A stretch of 64,000 bases of DNA from Cardiocondyla obscurior (lineage: Eukaryota; Arthropoda; Insecta; Hymenoptera; Formicidae): assembly GCF_019399895.1 (NCBI RefSeq), contig NC_091884.1, positions 3,909,771 to 3,973,770 of the forward strand, written 5' to 3'. Every line of letters begins with the position of its first letter. Positions within the stretch are counted from its first letter, which is position 1. Below the pieces are notes generated by a model. It was not told where the DNA came from and made no database searches. It saw only the letters and a list, made by a program, of their open reading frames with translations. The position numbers and the translations under genes are program-made. This document shows positions 35,849 to 47,679 of this stretch, one piece after another.

Positions 35849-37600
35849 TGTGAACTAGTAACATTACCTGCAATACTTACGAAAGATACAAGTATTTATT
35901 TACATAATCAAGGCATATCTAATATTTTATTTAGTGATCAAGAAATGAATGTTGAAAATACTTTTGTAACTCGCTTAACTCAGTGGGCAATCGGTGAACG
36001 TATTGCATTATCTTCTTTGGGAAAATTATTAGTCGTTTTGCGTACACATCCTGCATTAAAAGGCTTTTTGCCGAAGGATCCTAGAACTTTTTTAAAAACA
36101 CCTCGTTTATTATCTGTTCAACCGATGAGTTCAGGCTTGTTCTATTATTTAGGAATTGCTAATTCACTAAATCTCCTTGTAGCGAAACATGGAATAAAAA
36201 TTCAAACTGGTCAAACTTTGTATTTAAGTGTAAATATCGATGGACTTCCAATATCCAAAAGTACAAGTAGTACTTTTTGGCCAATTTTATGTTCATTAAA
36301 ATTTTTGCCAGATCTAAAAGCAAAAGTTTTTCTAGTGGCACTGTTTCATGGTGACCATAAACCAAATCCAGATGAATTTTTATCTGATTTCGTGAACGAA
36401 TGTACACATTTATCAAACAATGGAATTATAATTAATTCTATACATTGTAAATTTAAAGTTTCCATGTTAATTTGCGATACGCCTGCGAAATCGCTTGTTT
36501 TAGCCACTAAGGGGCATTCCGGATATTATTCTTGTCCAAAGTGTACATTAGCAGGAGATTTGTACAAAAATGTTCTGTGTTTCGTTGAAACCGAATTTAT
36601 TAAAAGGACTGACGTTTCATTCAGAAATAAAGAACAGCCTGAACACCATATTGGTACAAGTAGTTTATTAAAAATACCGAATTTTGATATGATTAATAAT
36701 GTTCCCATTGACTACATGCATGCATTGTTACTAGGTGCATGTAAAAGATTCTTATGCCATAAACGATATGGATGGATTTTTGGAAAACCTCCGTATAAAT
36801 TACGTGCTCAACATGTTCACAGTTTATCGAAACAATTATTGGAGTTACGGAAATATATTCCGTGTGAATTTTCTCGGAAAACTCGTTCTATTGTGGAATG
36901 TAAAAGATACAAAGCAACAGAATTTCGATTATTTTTGCTCTACACTGGTCCAGTAGTCTTAAAGAAGGTATTACCAAAGGCAATGTATAATAATTTCTTA
37001 ACACTAAGTGTAGCAAGTACGATTCTTATTAGTCCGCGGTATGCTATATCTAAAACGAATGTTTCTTATGCTGAAGATCTTATAAAATGTTTTATTAAAA
37101 ACTCGATTAATTTATACGGGCCAGATTTTATTTCACACAGCACCCATTGTCTTTTGCATTTGTGTGATTGCGTGAGATTGTTCGGCCCCTTAGATAACAC
37201 AAGTGCATTCGAATTTGAAAATTTCCTTCAAATATTAAAACGTCTAATTCGCAAACACAACCAACCCTTACAGCAGGTGGTTCGTCGCATTTACGAAGAA
37301 CAAAATACATTTGATCCAAGTAATTGTACAATTAAAAATGATTCTTTCGAGTTCTTAATGAAACATTATAAAGGTTCGTTAATTGATGGATGCAAATCCC
37401 AATATAAAAAATTAAAAACCGCAAGTTACTGTATTAATATAACAAGAAAAGCAGATAGATTTGTAGCATTAAAAGACGGTACAATCACAGAAGTAAAAAA
37501 TATATCTTTTTACAAGAATGCACCAGTAATATTAGATTTCGTATTTAAAAAAGTAGGGGAATTTTATAAAAAACTTGTCTATCAACTCGTGTTGATATAA
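35849..37600 (+). CDS. Transposase-domain protein (PTHR33053-like)
   Basis: Open from the acceptor at 35848 to a TAA at 37600; the first ATG in frame is 35945 (551 codons). Characteristic segments are NIDGLPISKSTSSTFWPILC, MLICDTPAKSLVLATKGHSG with YYSCPKCT, and PIDYMHALLLGACKRFL. These match a family widespread in insect genomes and annotated as transposase-domain proteins, probably a CACTA/EnSpm branch. The N-terminal exon is not identified, so the gene may be 5'-incomplete. No internal stop. A companion gene follows 180 bp downstream on the same strand. Confidence 0.75.
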   Translation, partial: CELVTLPAILTKDTSIYLHNQGISNILFSDQEMNVENTFVTRLTQWAIGERIALSSLGKLLVVLRTHPALKGFLPKDPRTFLKTPRLLSVQPMSSGLFYYLGIANSLNLLVAKHGIKIQTGQTLYLSVNIDGLPISKSTSSTFWPILCSLKFLPDLKAKVFLVALFHGDHKPNPDEFLSDFVNECTHLSNNGIIINSIHCKFKVSMLICDTPAKSLVLATKGHSGYYSCPKCTLAGDLYKNVLCFVETEFIKRTDVSFRNKEQPEHHIGTSSLLKIPNFDMINNVPIDYMHALLLGACKRFLCHKRYGWIFGKPPYKLRAQHVHSLSKQLLELRKYIPCEFSRKTRSIVECKRYKATEFRLFLLYTGPVVLKKVLPKAMYNNFLTLSVASTILISPRYAISKTNVSYAEDLIKCFIKNSINLYGPDFISHSTHCLLHLCDCVRLFGPLDNTSAFEFENFLQILKRLIRKHNQPLQQVVRRIYEEQNTFDPSNCTIKNDSFEFLMKHYKGSLIDGCKSQYKKLKTASYCINITRKADRFVALKDGTITEVKNISFYKNAPVILDFVFKKVGEFYKKLVYQLVLI

Positions 37601-37782
37601 ATATAATAGTTAAACAAGATAACGAATTACAAATGTGGAATATAAATATGATTGCCACAAAACTAGTTGTGCTACCATTCGAAAATCAATATATTTCATT
37701 TCCACTTCTACATAATTAATTTTTGGTGTATTTTATTGTATTATATTGCATATTTTAGTGTATTTTAATTTAAAATAAGGAA

Positions 37783-38311
37783 ATGGATAAGGAAACCAAG
37801 TGGCTTATTGTCAAATTTAACAAAGAAAATAAGGTGGACGTTGTACCTGCAAAATGGTACATCCATGATATAAAAAAATGTTACTGGCCTCCAAAAAAAA
37901 TTAGCCACAAAACGAGCGAGTATGTAAAAGTTTAACAGGAACCAGACGAATCGTGGAAAACATACGACGCTACGATATTAGGTTCCTTTGGTATATATTT
38001 TTTTCTTAAATATATGTAGTTATTGAATAAACTATTATCGTACATTTATTTATTATATTGTTTTATTTACAAATTTAGATAATTTAGAAGGTGCTCAACG
38101 TAAAATTGAAAAAACCAAAATTAGTGATCGATTAACTTCCAATGACGAAACTTTTAAAAAAAAGAAAAATCGTTCTCGAAAAAAGATTTTGAAGAAAGCG
38201 AGTGTACCAAAAAGTAGCAGCAGTAGCAGCGACATAACTTCAATTAGCGTTGAATCAGATATTAATACATACCCAACCGAAATAAATATGGAAGGTAATT
38301 ATAATATATAA
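37783..38311 (+). pseudogene. Companion gene of the transposase (DUF4806-type N terminus)
   Basis: Two exons, 37783-37990 and 38079-38311, with donor gtatat and acceptor atttag joining in phase. It reads WLIVKFNKENKVDVVPAKWY, then CYWPPKK and WKTYDATILGS, a pattern found at the N terminus of DUF4806-type proteins that accompany this transposase family in ants. A TAA at 37933-37935 breaks exon 1. The second exon is Lys- and Ser-rich. Function unknown; nucleic-acid binding is plausible from the basic tract but not shown. Confidence 0.6.
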
Positions 38312-38347
38312 TAGACTGAAAAAGAAAATTGTTTATGTTAATAAACG

Positions 38348-38500
38348 CATATTTGGATATGGCAAAAAAATATTTGTTAAATGTAAAGAAATATTTAGTT
38401 TAGGTTAATATGTATTTTTAACTATAACTATATTTTATTCACCAGAACTAAATATTTCTTTACAGTTAATAAGTATTTCTTTCGCCATATTCAAATATAT
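38348..38500. repeat. Hairpin element, about 150 bp
   Basis: Arms of about 55 bp: catatttggatatggc with atgtaaagaaatatttag on the left, and their complement ending gccatattcaaatata on the right. Palindromic MITE-like, no coding capacity. Confidence 0.75.
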
Positions 38501-38719
38501 AACGAAATATACATGTGATATACATGGAACGTGCAGGTGTATATTCTATGAATAAACAATGGATCTTATATGGAATCCATTTGCTGTTACAATGGATGTA
38601 CTATGAATGTTAATTTAAGTACATGTGGATATCCTATGGACATCGAATATCCATGAACATATATATATAGTACATGCAATGTATATTTTTGTGCTATTTG
38701 GGTTTATATATATATGCGA

Positions 38720-39436
38720 ACAAAGTTTCCCGGTATACCATACCAGGGCGAGCGCGCCGTGCGAGGTAAGAGCGATTACCGATCCAGCAAAAAAGCCGGA
38801 CACGTGCGTAACGCGAGAAGTTGCATCACGGGCAACATTCTGGATAGCAGTAAGCGAACCACAAGAGTGGATATACTCCACAACGAAAGAGCAAACGATA
38901 GAAATTCAATGTAAACATAGACCGAGTAAAAAATTAGAAATAAATAGAACAGGAATAGTAAAATTAAGAACAGCCTGTAAACTAACAACGACAGAAATGA
39001 CAATAAAAACAAGAAACACGATAGGAGAAAGCAAAATAGAACGACACGTACCGGCATATAATCTAACAAACATAGAAACAGAACAGGACGAAAAAACCGA
39101 CCCAATAATAAAGAAAATAGAAGAAATAAGCCGCGACAAGGTAATAAAAAACCCGATTGAATTAAATAAATTAGGGATAGAATTAAATAAAATGGACAAA
39201 CAATTAGACGGAATTGTAATATTAACAAATAAAATAATCATGTATACAACGGGCACAAGCGCCACAATAATAGCAATAATAGCGACTATAGTACTAGCAA
39301 TAGTAATAGTAAAACTGTACAAAAAGAAAAAGAATAAAGTAACCGAACAAATAATCCTACCCAGCAAAATAAAAAGAAGAAAAAAGAAAGAAATGCCGAG
39401 CGTAAAAACACCACGACCGACGGTGATACAATTGTA
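38720..39436 (+). pseudogene. Envelope remnant of an insect errantivirus-like element
   Basis: The C-terminal half of an envelope-type glycoprotein: an extracellular segment with spaced cysteines, a Lys/Glu-rich stalk and a single membrane anchor (ATIIAIIATIVLAIVIVKLY) followed by a basic cytoplasmic tail. The frame is open to a TAA at 39435. The N-terminal half, including the surface subunit and the usual cleavage and fusion region, is missing: upstream DNA is unrelated AT-rich repeat. It is followed by a polypurine tract and a 3' LTR, which fixes it as the last gene of a gypsy/errantivirus-type provirus. Confidence 0.72.
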
Positions 39437-39522
39437 AGTAGAATAAGAAAACATATTGTAAGGAAGAAAAGATTGAGGTGTATAAACACACTCAACCTTT
39501 TCTTCCCCCTAGGGGAGAGGGA

Positions 39523-40061
39523 TGTTGTAACCCAAACCCCGTTACAACACGAAACATGACGCAGGGCATTTCGGCATAAGTATCTCGTAATTAAATAACC
39601 TCGGAGGATGCAACATCAGCAAACCTCCTTAAGAAATTAAATAATAAGAAACAAAAAGAGAAACACGTGCGAGAACTTATTGCCGAAATCGCTAAGGTTG
39701 CATTCGCCGAACAACCGAAGTTCGGCATTGCATCCCGATGACGCCAAGGCCCTGCGTCACTATTAAATAACCGCGGACCGTCACGGACGAGGAGTCGCAT
39801 CAGAGTCCGTGTTGTAAACCGAGAGCGTGAGGTAATTAAAGTTCGGTCGCGTGCCGTGTAAGAGGAGACCTCGCGGAGCCGAGGACGCGTGATAACGCGG
39901 GGACGTGCGCCGAACCGACCAAAGGAAAACGCAGGAGAATCGAAAGGAGTGTAACAACGCAATCAAATAAAGTTCTAAGTATTTATTGAAATCTATCTTA
40001 TCTATCGCTCTCCCTTACGGATCCCGAAGGACGGACCCCGTGCACCGGCCCCGGTGCAACA
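39523..40061 (+). repeat. 3' LTR of the env-bearing element
   Basis: Preceded by a polypurine tract (aggggagaggga), starts tgttgtaaccc and ends ccggtgcaaca, with an AATAAA at about 39965. 539 bp. The 5' LTR is not in the window. A TIR element begins two bases after its end. Confidence 0.8.
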
Positions 40062-40062
40062 T

Positions 40063-41405
40063 CATATTCTGAGCTCACATTTAGAGGCACCTTTAAAAGT
40101 GACAGTCACTTTTAGTTTAAATGTGCGCTTTTATCTCGAAAAAGCTATTCTGAACCCACTTTTATAGCACTTTTATAGGCTTTCGCTAAATGTGCCGCTA
40201 AATGTGGTCTGTAGCACATTTATCGACACATTTAGCAAAAATCCAATATGGCGGCACCCGTGCGATTTGACAGATGGACCCGTATCGCGACCTAACTAGT
40301 TAGTGGCAACGTTAATTAATTAAATTTGTTTAAAAAAACTATATATACGAAAAAACTATATATATACGCGAAGTTTTTAGGCGTAAACGAAACTCCATGT
40401 AGTAAAATTAATCGTATTGGAACGATTTAAAAAAAATTCAATTTTAAAAATGCGCGTATATATAAAAGGTGCCTTCAACCTATCGTAAGTGTCGTAAGAT
40501 TAATTTCAATTATCTTAAGTTTGTTCTCAGTCGCTGCACTGCTGAACTGATGCACACTAGTGCAATAAGTTGGAGTAAATCAAATATAATTTGTTTTATT
40601 CTCACTTACTGCACCAGTTACAGCGTGTAGCGACTAAAAATAAATTTCTTAATTACCTTAAACATGTTAACCGTGGATATTATTCACGAAATTAATTATG
40701 CGATCAAAGTTCGGGAAGTAAATGTAGTTCGTGATCGTGATCCGCGAGATTTTCGAAATAAAATAAACTCGTTCGAAAGAGTGACGGCAAACGTGACTTA
40801 TTTTTTTAAACTTAACATTTAAAACTTTTTTTCATGCGAATAATATTATATGGCCGGTATTCATAGTCCGCCCTTATTTTAAAGATTGTTTTAAGTACAG
40901 TTTTATTTGGTTTTAAACCAATTACAGAATCGTATCATCGTTTTAAGACATTGTTTAAAATAATTTTGAAATAAGAAGTAACTATAAATTGTAACCTATA
41001 ATGAGATATTAATCCCAGTAAAATTTTAAGCCGAGCATATGCATGGTTCCAAAGTTTTAAAGAAGTGAAAGTGATATTTTCTCATAATTCATCACTTTTC
41101 ACATTTTTATAGGGATTAATATGGACCCATCATTTAAAAAATAAAACAAAACAAAAATTTTTGCCGTCACACTTTGTAATAAACGAAAAGTTTGACAGAA
41201 ATATTAGTTAATTAAAGAATATGTGCGTTTTTTGATCGCGTTAAAGAAAAATTAATTAACTGGTACACATAAATATACCTCTATCTTAAAGGCGCCTCTA
41301 AATGTGTGCGTAGAATACGAGCGACTTTAACAGCGCGCCTTTAAAGTTGATCACACATTTAGAAGCGCCTTTATAAAAGTGCCTCTAAAAGTGAGCTCAG
41401 AATGT
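40063..41405. mobile_element. Nonautonomous TIR transposon, about 1.34 kb
   Basis: Left end catattctgagctcac, right end gtgagctcagaatgtg, with flanking inverted blocks (ttagaggcacctttaaaa versus ttttataaaagtgcctctaa). The inner TIR sequence repeats variants of cattta-gaggcgcc several times. The interior has no coding frame of note. It lies exactly between the LTR and the Helitron coding remnant; I could not define a target duplication or assign a superfamily. Confidence 0.7.
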
Positions 41406-42940
41406 GGACCGATGTGTTTTCCAGATTTATATCCGTTTGGTTCGAATGGAGAATATGACGAAAAAAGACCGATCAAACTTCAAGAGCATGAATTTATTAA
41501 ATATCGTTTGACGTCTAAGCATCCACGTTTTGATTAAATCAACAATACTTATTTTATTTGTTAAATGAAGCAAATATTCGTCAATTACGTCGTGGAATTT
41601 ATCATAAAATGAATATAGTTGATCCATGAAGCCGGTATACGGCTGCGGAGTATTTAAAAGCGATGTCAAAAAAACTTGTTGAAGTTCAACCTAAATACTA
41701 TATTCTCTGCACTGCGAAATACGAAGCAGTATTAGCGTCGACCGAAAATCGATTTAAATTGTATGACACGACATTACGGACCTGCAACATGGTTTTTAAC
41801 GTTAAGTTCGAGCGAATAGTTATAGGAAGATTTAGGAGAATACATTCGTGAAGTTAATAAATGGCAAGACTCTACGTTGAGCATTAGTGTACTTGTTGCT
41901 AAAGATCCAGTATCAACGTCGAGATTACTTGATAATAAATTTCGAGCGATGATAGATTTTATATGTTCTAAAGATTTTCCGATCGGAGAAGTAACACACT
42001 ATTTTTGGTGTCGAAAATATCAGAGTAGAGGCATACAACATTTTCACTTATTAATTTGAATTAAAAATGCACCGATTTTTGGTGAATCTTTGATAGAAGA
42101 AGTTTTAAAATTTATTTCGCAACACATAAGCTGTAAGAAGCCAGACAAAAATATTTCGCCATTAATGTACAAAAATGTTGAGACGCATCAACAACACAGA
42201 CATAATGATTATTGTCTACGATTAAAGAAAGTAGGACGAAAAGTTGTTCGTAGGTGTCGTTTTGGATTCCCACGTCCTGTTACTGAAACGTTGCATATGA
42301 GAGATGTAACAACTGCAATAGCAGGTAGAAAACATTTAAAACATAAAAGTAGATTTTATGATCTTCCTCGAACGGACGATGAAGTTGATATTAATAATTA
42401 TAATTCCGTGCTTCTTACTGCATGGGAAGGAAATATGGATATACAATTTATTGGTGAAAAGTCGACCTTGCTTACATGGTATGTTACTAAATATGTAAAT
42501 AAAGCGGGTAAAAGTGAGTTGTCAAATTTCGATCTTGAGAATTTTAAAAATAATAAAAATAAATCATTAGCCAGTGTTCTATGGAATTATGGTTTACGAT
42601 TTATAACTAATATAATTGAATATTATAAAACAGATAGCAGTCATTTTTTTAAACGGCGACGATGCGCATGTCTTATTAATCACTATAAATATAATGTTGA
42701 AACACAACTTGAAGATTTTTTTTCTTCATTGCTAATGTTTAAATCATGGCGAAATTTAGACAATCTTAAAGATAGTTGTAATACCTGGGCGGAAGCATTT
42801 AAAAAAGCAAAGTTACATCTTACGGAAACATTGCAATATCACAAAAAAATACAAGAGTTGCAAAAGCATTTAAAAATGCAAAACAATTAGTTCAACAAAT
42901 TGATGAAGAATTATGTATAAGAAAAAACCAGCGTTAGTTA
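41406..42940 (+). pseudogene. Helitron Rep/helicase N-terminal remnant
   Basis: Starts in CFPDLYPFGSNGEYDEKRPI and continues with AKYEAVLASTENRFKLYDTT, STSRLLDNKFRAMIDFICSK, then RGIQHFHLLI, whose H-F-H is the HUH metal site of the rolling-circle Rep domain, and KYVNKAGKSELS. The frame is broken by stops near 41535 and 42058 and by shifts near 41.79 and 42.88 kb. After the zinc-free Helitron_like_N domain there is an internal deletion joining to a later segment (FKSWRNLDNLKDSCNTW). The Pif1-type helicase is absent, so this fragment cannot transpose. Confidence 0.85.
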
Positions 42941-42965
42941 TAAATATTAAATAAAATTAACCGGA

Positions 42966-43348
42966 TGTCTACTGTGACAATTAATTCGATCTGCACGTGA
43001 CTTATCTGAAGTCGAGATGAGTAGTCCCCATAGTAATCTGCAACAAATATTTCTGAGAATTTCTTCCGGCTGAGATCCCCCGTTTTTCTTATCAAAGAAA
43101 GGGACTAAGGAGCCTATACGCTCTAATAAGTCCAAGCGTTAGTTAGATTTCTACCTCCACGAGAGTAACATCTCAGCGTCGCGTGCCGCGACTATCCATA
43201 TAAAAGTAAAGTTCTCTCGCGCTTTACAATAACGATTAACTGCTATCCTAAGTGTTATTAAGTGATTGTAAAATCTTAAGTAATCGTTCAAATAAAATTA
43301 AGTGTTAATTTTAACTGACATCAATCATTCTCATCCACAACACAAACA
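42966..43348 (+). repeat. 5' LTR of the BEL element
   Basis: Begins tgtctactgtgac and ends cacaacacaaaca; a TATA-like ccatataaaag lies at 43196. The sequence ttttggtccttcgagccgga follows at once, the usual BEL/Pao primer-binding context. About 383 bp. Confidence 0.75.
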
Positions 43349-43428
43349 TTTTGGTCCTTCGAGCCGGATGAGATTTGAACCATCAAAGTTACAGTGAATA
43401 ATTGTATGTGCACTTGTAAACGATAATC

Positions 43429-44712
43429 ATGAGTAAGGGTTATGAAGCTGTTATCCGCGACCAGCAAGAACTATATGGTCGCATCTCTCGGTCTGTAGAG
43501 AACTTAAAGAAAATAGGAGCAGCCAAGATCAACGCTGGCTCTATTGAAACCCGACTTAAGCTGTTATATAGCTACTGGAATAAATTCGAGATCAGTCATG
43601 ACCAGCTTAAGGCTGATCATTGGAATGAAATTAAGGATCAAGAGTATATTACTACTGATGTATACTCCGGAGTGGAGGACACTTATGTTGCCCAACAAGC
43701 AGCCTTGATGAAATTTTTGGAGCTTTAACGAAAGGAAGATGTGAAATTAGAAAGGTCCGCGCGCGACTTTGACGGAAATTCCCATCGCCAATTGCCTCGA
43801 ATTAATCTGCCTTCCTTTTCGGGAAAATTCGAGGATTGGCCAGCCTTTAATGACTTGTTTAAGTCTATGATTGATCATGATCCTGAGTTAGCAGATGTAG
43901 AAAAGCTACATTATCTTCGAACCTGCCTAAAGGGAGAAGCCGAGAGATTGGTTAAAAACCTGTCCATTACCTTTGAAAATTATGAGAGAGTTTGGAACAT
44001 ATTGAATACTCACTACTCTAACAAACAATTGTTAGTAAGATCGTATCTTTTTTCCTTTTTTTTTCTTCCAAGGGCAAAATCTGATTCTGCTTAAGAAATA
44101 CAGCGATTATACCATGGAATGATAAATACAGTTGGATCCATGGAAGCAATTGGTTATCCTTTAACAGACAACGTCCTGTTTATCTATCAGATTGCGGAAA
44201 TGATGGATTCAAAAACTAGAAGTAAATGGGAAAATGACATCTCAGGAACAACGGAGGTACCGACTTACGAAAAAATAAAAATCTTCTTAGAAACGAAAAT
44301 TCAAACACTAGAAGCTTTTCGCCCAACCGCGTCAGAAGCTGGTGGTACACCAAGTAAATACAACACCCAGTCTAAATCACCTCGATCACATTTGACCAGG
44401 AAATTCAATCCATCTACAGGAGGTAAGCCTCCAAGTTGCTCGTTTTGTCAAGGAGCTCATTATATACTGGGCTGCAGTGAATTTCGGCGAAAGGATCCGA
44501 CAACCAGAAAAGAGTATGCAGTCTTCCGAAGATTATGCTTTAACTGCTTCGACAAACACTACATCAACCTGTGCTCCTCCAAGAAAAACTGTTCAGTATG
44601 CAACCAACGTCATCATAGTACCATCCACGACACCTTATCGGGAAATACTACGGGAAATAATTCCAAACTAATCGGAGAATCAACAGCAGAAACTACCAAA
44701 GCGGGGTCTTGA
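43429..44712 (+). pseudogene. BEL gag (DUF1759/DUF1758 type)
   Basis: ATG at 43429 (MSKGYEAVIRDQQELYGRIS). A stop at 43726, and another near 44092 accompanied by a frame change, break the frame. Core segments are INLPSFSGKFEDWPAFNDLF and LHYLRTCLKGEAERLVKN, diagnostic of BEL/Pao gag. The C terminus holds zinc knuckles CSFCQGAH...C and CFNCFDKHYINLC. Structural protein of the retrotransposon particle. Confidence 0.88.
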
Positions 44713-44730
44713 TCAACAAGCAACAAGAAA

Positions 44731-46267
44731 ATGGAACCCCACTCGACGGAATCGACAACCAGATGGCCAACCGGCGTCATGTCTCTCTACTTGCAGCATC
44801 ATTTAACTGAACGCGCTACTGTTATGTTAGCCACAGCTAGAATTAACGTAGAAGATAAGTATAGAAACCAGAAAATAGTTCGTGCTTTAATAGATTCAGG
44901 TTCCAAAGTATCAATTGCATCTGAATCATTGGTCCACAGATTAAAGCTTGCTCGGCAATCAGATTCTACTACGATATTCAGCGTGGGTGGAAGCAAAACC
45001 GGTTACGCGCGAGGACGAGTTTCTCTAAAAATTACTTCCCGTATAAACCAAGAGTTCAATTTAAAAATCTCTGCTCTAATTTTACCTCGAGTTACAATAA
45101 ATAATAATAAAACTCCAAAGAAAAATGAAGCTTGGACTCATCTTCAGGGCATTTCGTTAGCTGACCCTAAATTCTCTGACAATGATCCAATAGAATTGAT
45201 ACTTGGAGCCGATGTATATGCCATCATAATCCAAAGCGGCGTTCGTAAGGGTACCGGTGATATGCAAGTTGCATGCCGAACTGCTCTTGGGTGGATATTA
45301 TCGGGAACGGCGGGCGGAGGAATACCTTTGGCTGTCGTCAATATACGTCATTGCACAATTAATAATGAACTTGAAGCCGCCGTTGTAAAATTCTGGCAAC
45401 AAACAAGAGAAGGTTCCTAAAGTTACTGACAACCTTACGAAAGACGATTAAACGTGTGAGAATTATTTCAAGAAAACATATCAACGTTTAGATTCAGGGC
45501 GTTATTCGGTGCGATTACCTTTCATTAAAGCTAAACCTGAATTTCCGAACTCGCAAACTATAGCTTTAAGTAACTTTTTAAATCTAGAAAAACGACTTAG
45601 TCACCAACCAAAAATACGTCTTGCATATATTACATTTATGCAAGAATACCAGAATCTTGGTCATATGTCGGCAACTACTGCTCCAATAAATAATAACCAT
45701 TGCTATTTACCTCATCATGCAGTAGTAAAATTGGCAAAAAATGATGCAACACCGCAAAAACTGCTAGTTGTATTTAACGGTTCCGCTTGTTTTGGAAATT
45801 CAGGATCTTTAAATGACTCACTATTATCAGGCCCTAACTTGCTTCCGTCATTAGCGGATATAATCTCAAATTGGCAAAAATATCGAATTGCGGTGACAGC
45901 TAATATTAAAACAATGTATAGGCAAATAAATATACATAGCGAGAATAGACAGTACCAGCGTATACTTTGGAGAGAAAATCCTAATGACAAAATATTAGAT
46001 TACACCTTAAATACTGTAACCTACGGATTAACCTCAGCTCCTTTCTTTGCTATTCGCGTTCTTCGGCAATTGGCGCTTGATGAAGAAGAAAATTATCCTA
46101 AAGGGGCCTCAGTTCTTCGACAAAAAATGTATATGGACGATATACTAACTGGGGCTGATACAGTAATAAAGGCAAGGGAATTGATTACTCAAGTAATTAA
46201 TATCGCCAAGGCGGGCGGATTTATGTTAGCTAAATGGGCAGTAGTAGGGAATAAACACGGGTTCTAA
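44731..46267 (+). pseudogene. BEL pol: aspartic protease and partial RT
   Basis: Aspartic protease motif ALIDSGSKVSIASESL near 44885. The protease frame ends at 45420; RT resumes in a different frame from about 45452 (ENYFKKTYQRLDSGRY). RT shows HHAVVKLAKNDATPQKLLVV, TANIKTMYRQI and the catalytic MYMDDILTGA. The first catalytic Asp expected in the ADI motif is Asn here. Truncated after KWAVVGN. Confidence 0.9.
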
Positions 46268-46502
46268 TCCATGGGGCAATGAGCGGGGCGCGGGGACGGA
46301 TGAAGAATCTATGACGAGAGGAGCGTAGGGAGGGGGAATTTCAATAGCGTAGAGACGAGGGATTGTGAATATGAGTAATTCACCCTTCTCCATTTTTTCT
46401 CTCGTATGTCACCACGCCAATGAGTTCCCTCTCCATACAGTTCCCTCACCGTAGATCCTTCCCCCGTCTCCACACCTCACCCATTGCACCCATAGATTAG
46501 AA
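46262..46502. repeat. Palindromic element at the BEL breakpoint
   Basis: About 240 bp with inverted ends ttctaatccatggggcaatg / cattgcacccatagattagaa and G-rich versus C-rich arms. It begins where BEL homology stops. Probably a MITE; no target duplication fixed. Confidence 0.65.
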
Positions 46503-47679
46503 TTCACATGTCAGCAAAATTTCTCATACCTACCATCTTTACACATCGTATGTATCAGCCATTTTACGCATATATACATATATACCGTCGTTACTAACTT
46601 ATAATGAGAGAAGTGTGAGAGAGGGAATTTTTTTCTGAGGTAGAGATAGAAAAAAATAAAAATTATTTAATAAAAATTTTTTAATATGGAAAAACTACAC
46701 ATATAATATTGAAAAAACATTAAAAAAAAAACTTAAAATAAAAGATACAGGTTTTAAGATATAAAACTTAAAATAAAAGTCATGCATACATACATACACA
46801 TAAAAATTTTTTGAAAAATTAAGATAAAGTATTTTTTTTAATCTAAAAACTTAAACTTAAAATAAAATTAAAAAAATACAGTTTTTTTTATAAACATAAA
46901 AATTAAAAAACAAAACATTTTTTAATCTAAAAACTTAAAATAAAAGTTATGCATACATACACACATATATATAAAAGTTATGCATACACACATATATATA
47001 TAAAAATTAAAATAAAACATTTTTGAATCTAAAAACCTAAACTTTAAAATAAAATAAAAAAAATAGTTTTTATAAAACACAAAAATTAAAAAACAAAAAA
47101 AACATGTTTTTAATCTAAAATAAAAATCATACATATGTTACCTCAGGAAGGTTAATTTTGTTTAATTAATTAGTTGGAAGGAATTCCTTGGAATGGACTT
47201 TGCCGGTAGGGTAGGAAAGTGACGTACCACCGAATTTATGTGTGATTCGAAATTTGAATCTATACAATTTTACGCGCAGATTATTTTCGGATTTCAATTG
47301 AGCGCGTAAGTGGTTCTTTTTAGAGAAAGGAAATGAATCCTTATTCTCTGGGATAGAACCAGGCGTAATTGTTCGCTTAGACAGGATAGTTTAGGATGAT
47401 AATAAAATAATTAAGTCATGATTTGAATAACGCAAAATTAACAATTTAATTCTAAATAAATGACTCTAATTACAAATAAAAATGATCCATACAATGACAG
47501 TAAAACAATTTAGAAAAATTCAATCGGTTTGTTTAAGATATAAAAATAATATGAAAGTTTTTACGGAAAAAATTAAATAATACGAAAAAGGTTGAAGGCG
47601 AATAAACAAATATAAATTAAACATAACGGAGGTTGAGTATTTACATTATATACATGAGTGTGTGTGTATGTGTGTATGA
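46503..47679. other. Low-complexity AT-rich DNA
   Basis: 46570-47140 is built of repeated words (aaaacttaaaataaaag, catacatacacacatatat), a degenerate minisatellite of A-rich and (CA/TA) tracts. 47140-47680 is ordinary noncoding sequence, probably the 3' flank of the minus-strand proline-rich gene. Confidence 0.6.

Larger units (their letters stand above)
42966..46260 (+). mobile_element. BEL/Pao retrotransposon, 3'-truncated
   Basis: 5' LTR, primer-binding region, gag with zinc knuckles, protease and the first part of RT are present in order. Homology stops in RT near 46250, where a palindromic element begins; RNase H, integrase and the 3' LTR are missing. Several stops and shifts occur in gag and pol. 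Confidence 0.92.

Noticed and set aside
38906..39454. Antisense hydrophobic frame opposite the env remnant
   Set aside because: It is the shadow of a Lys/Ile-rich coding strand; no independent evidence.
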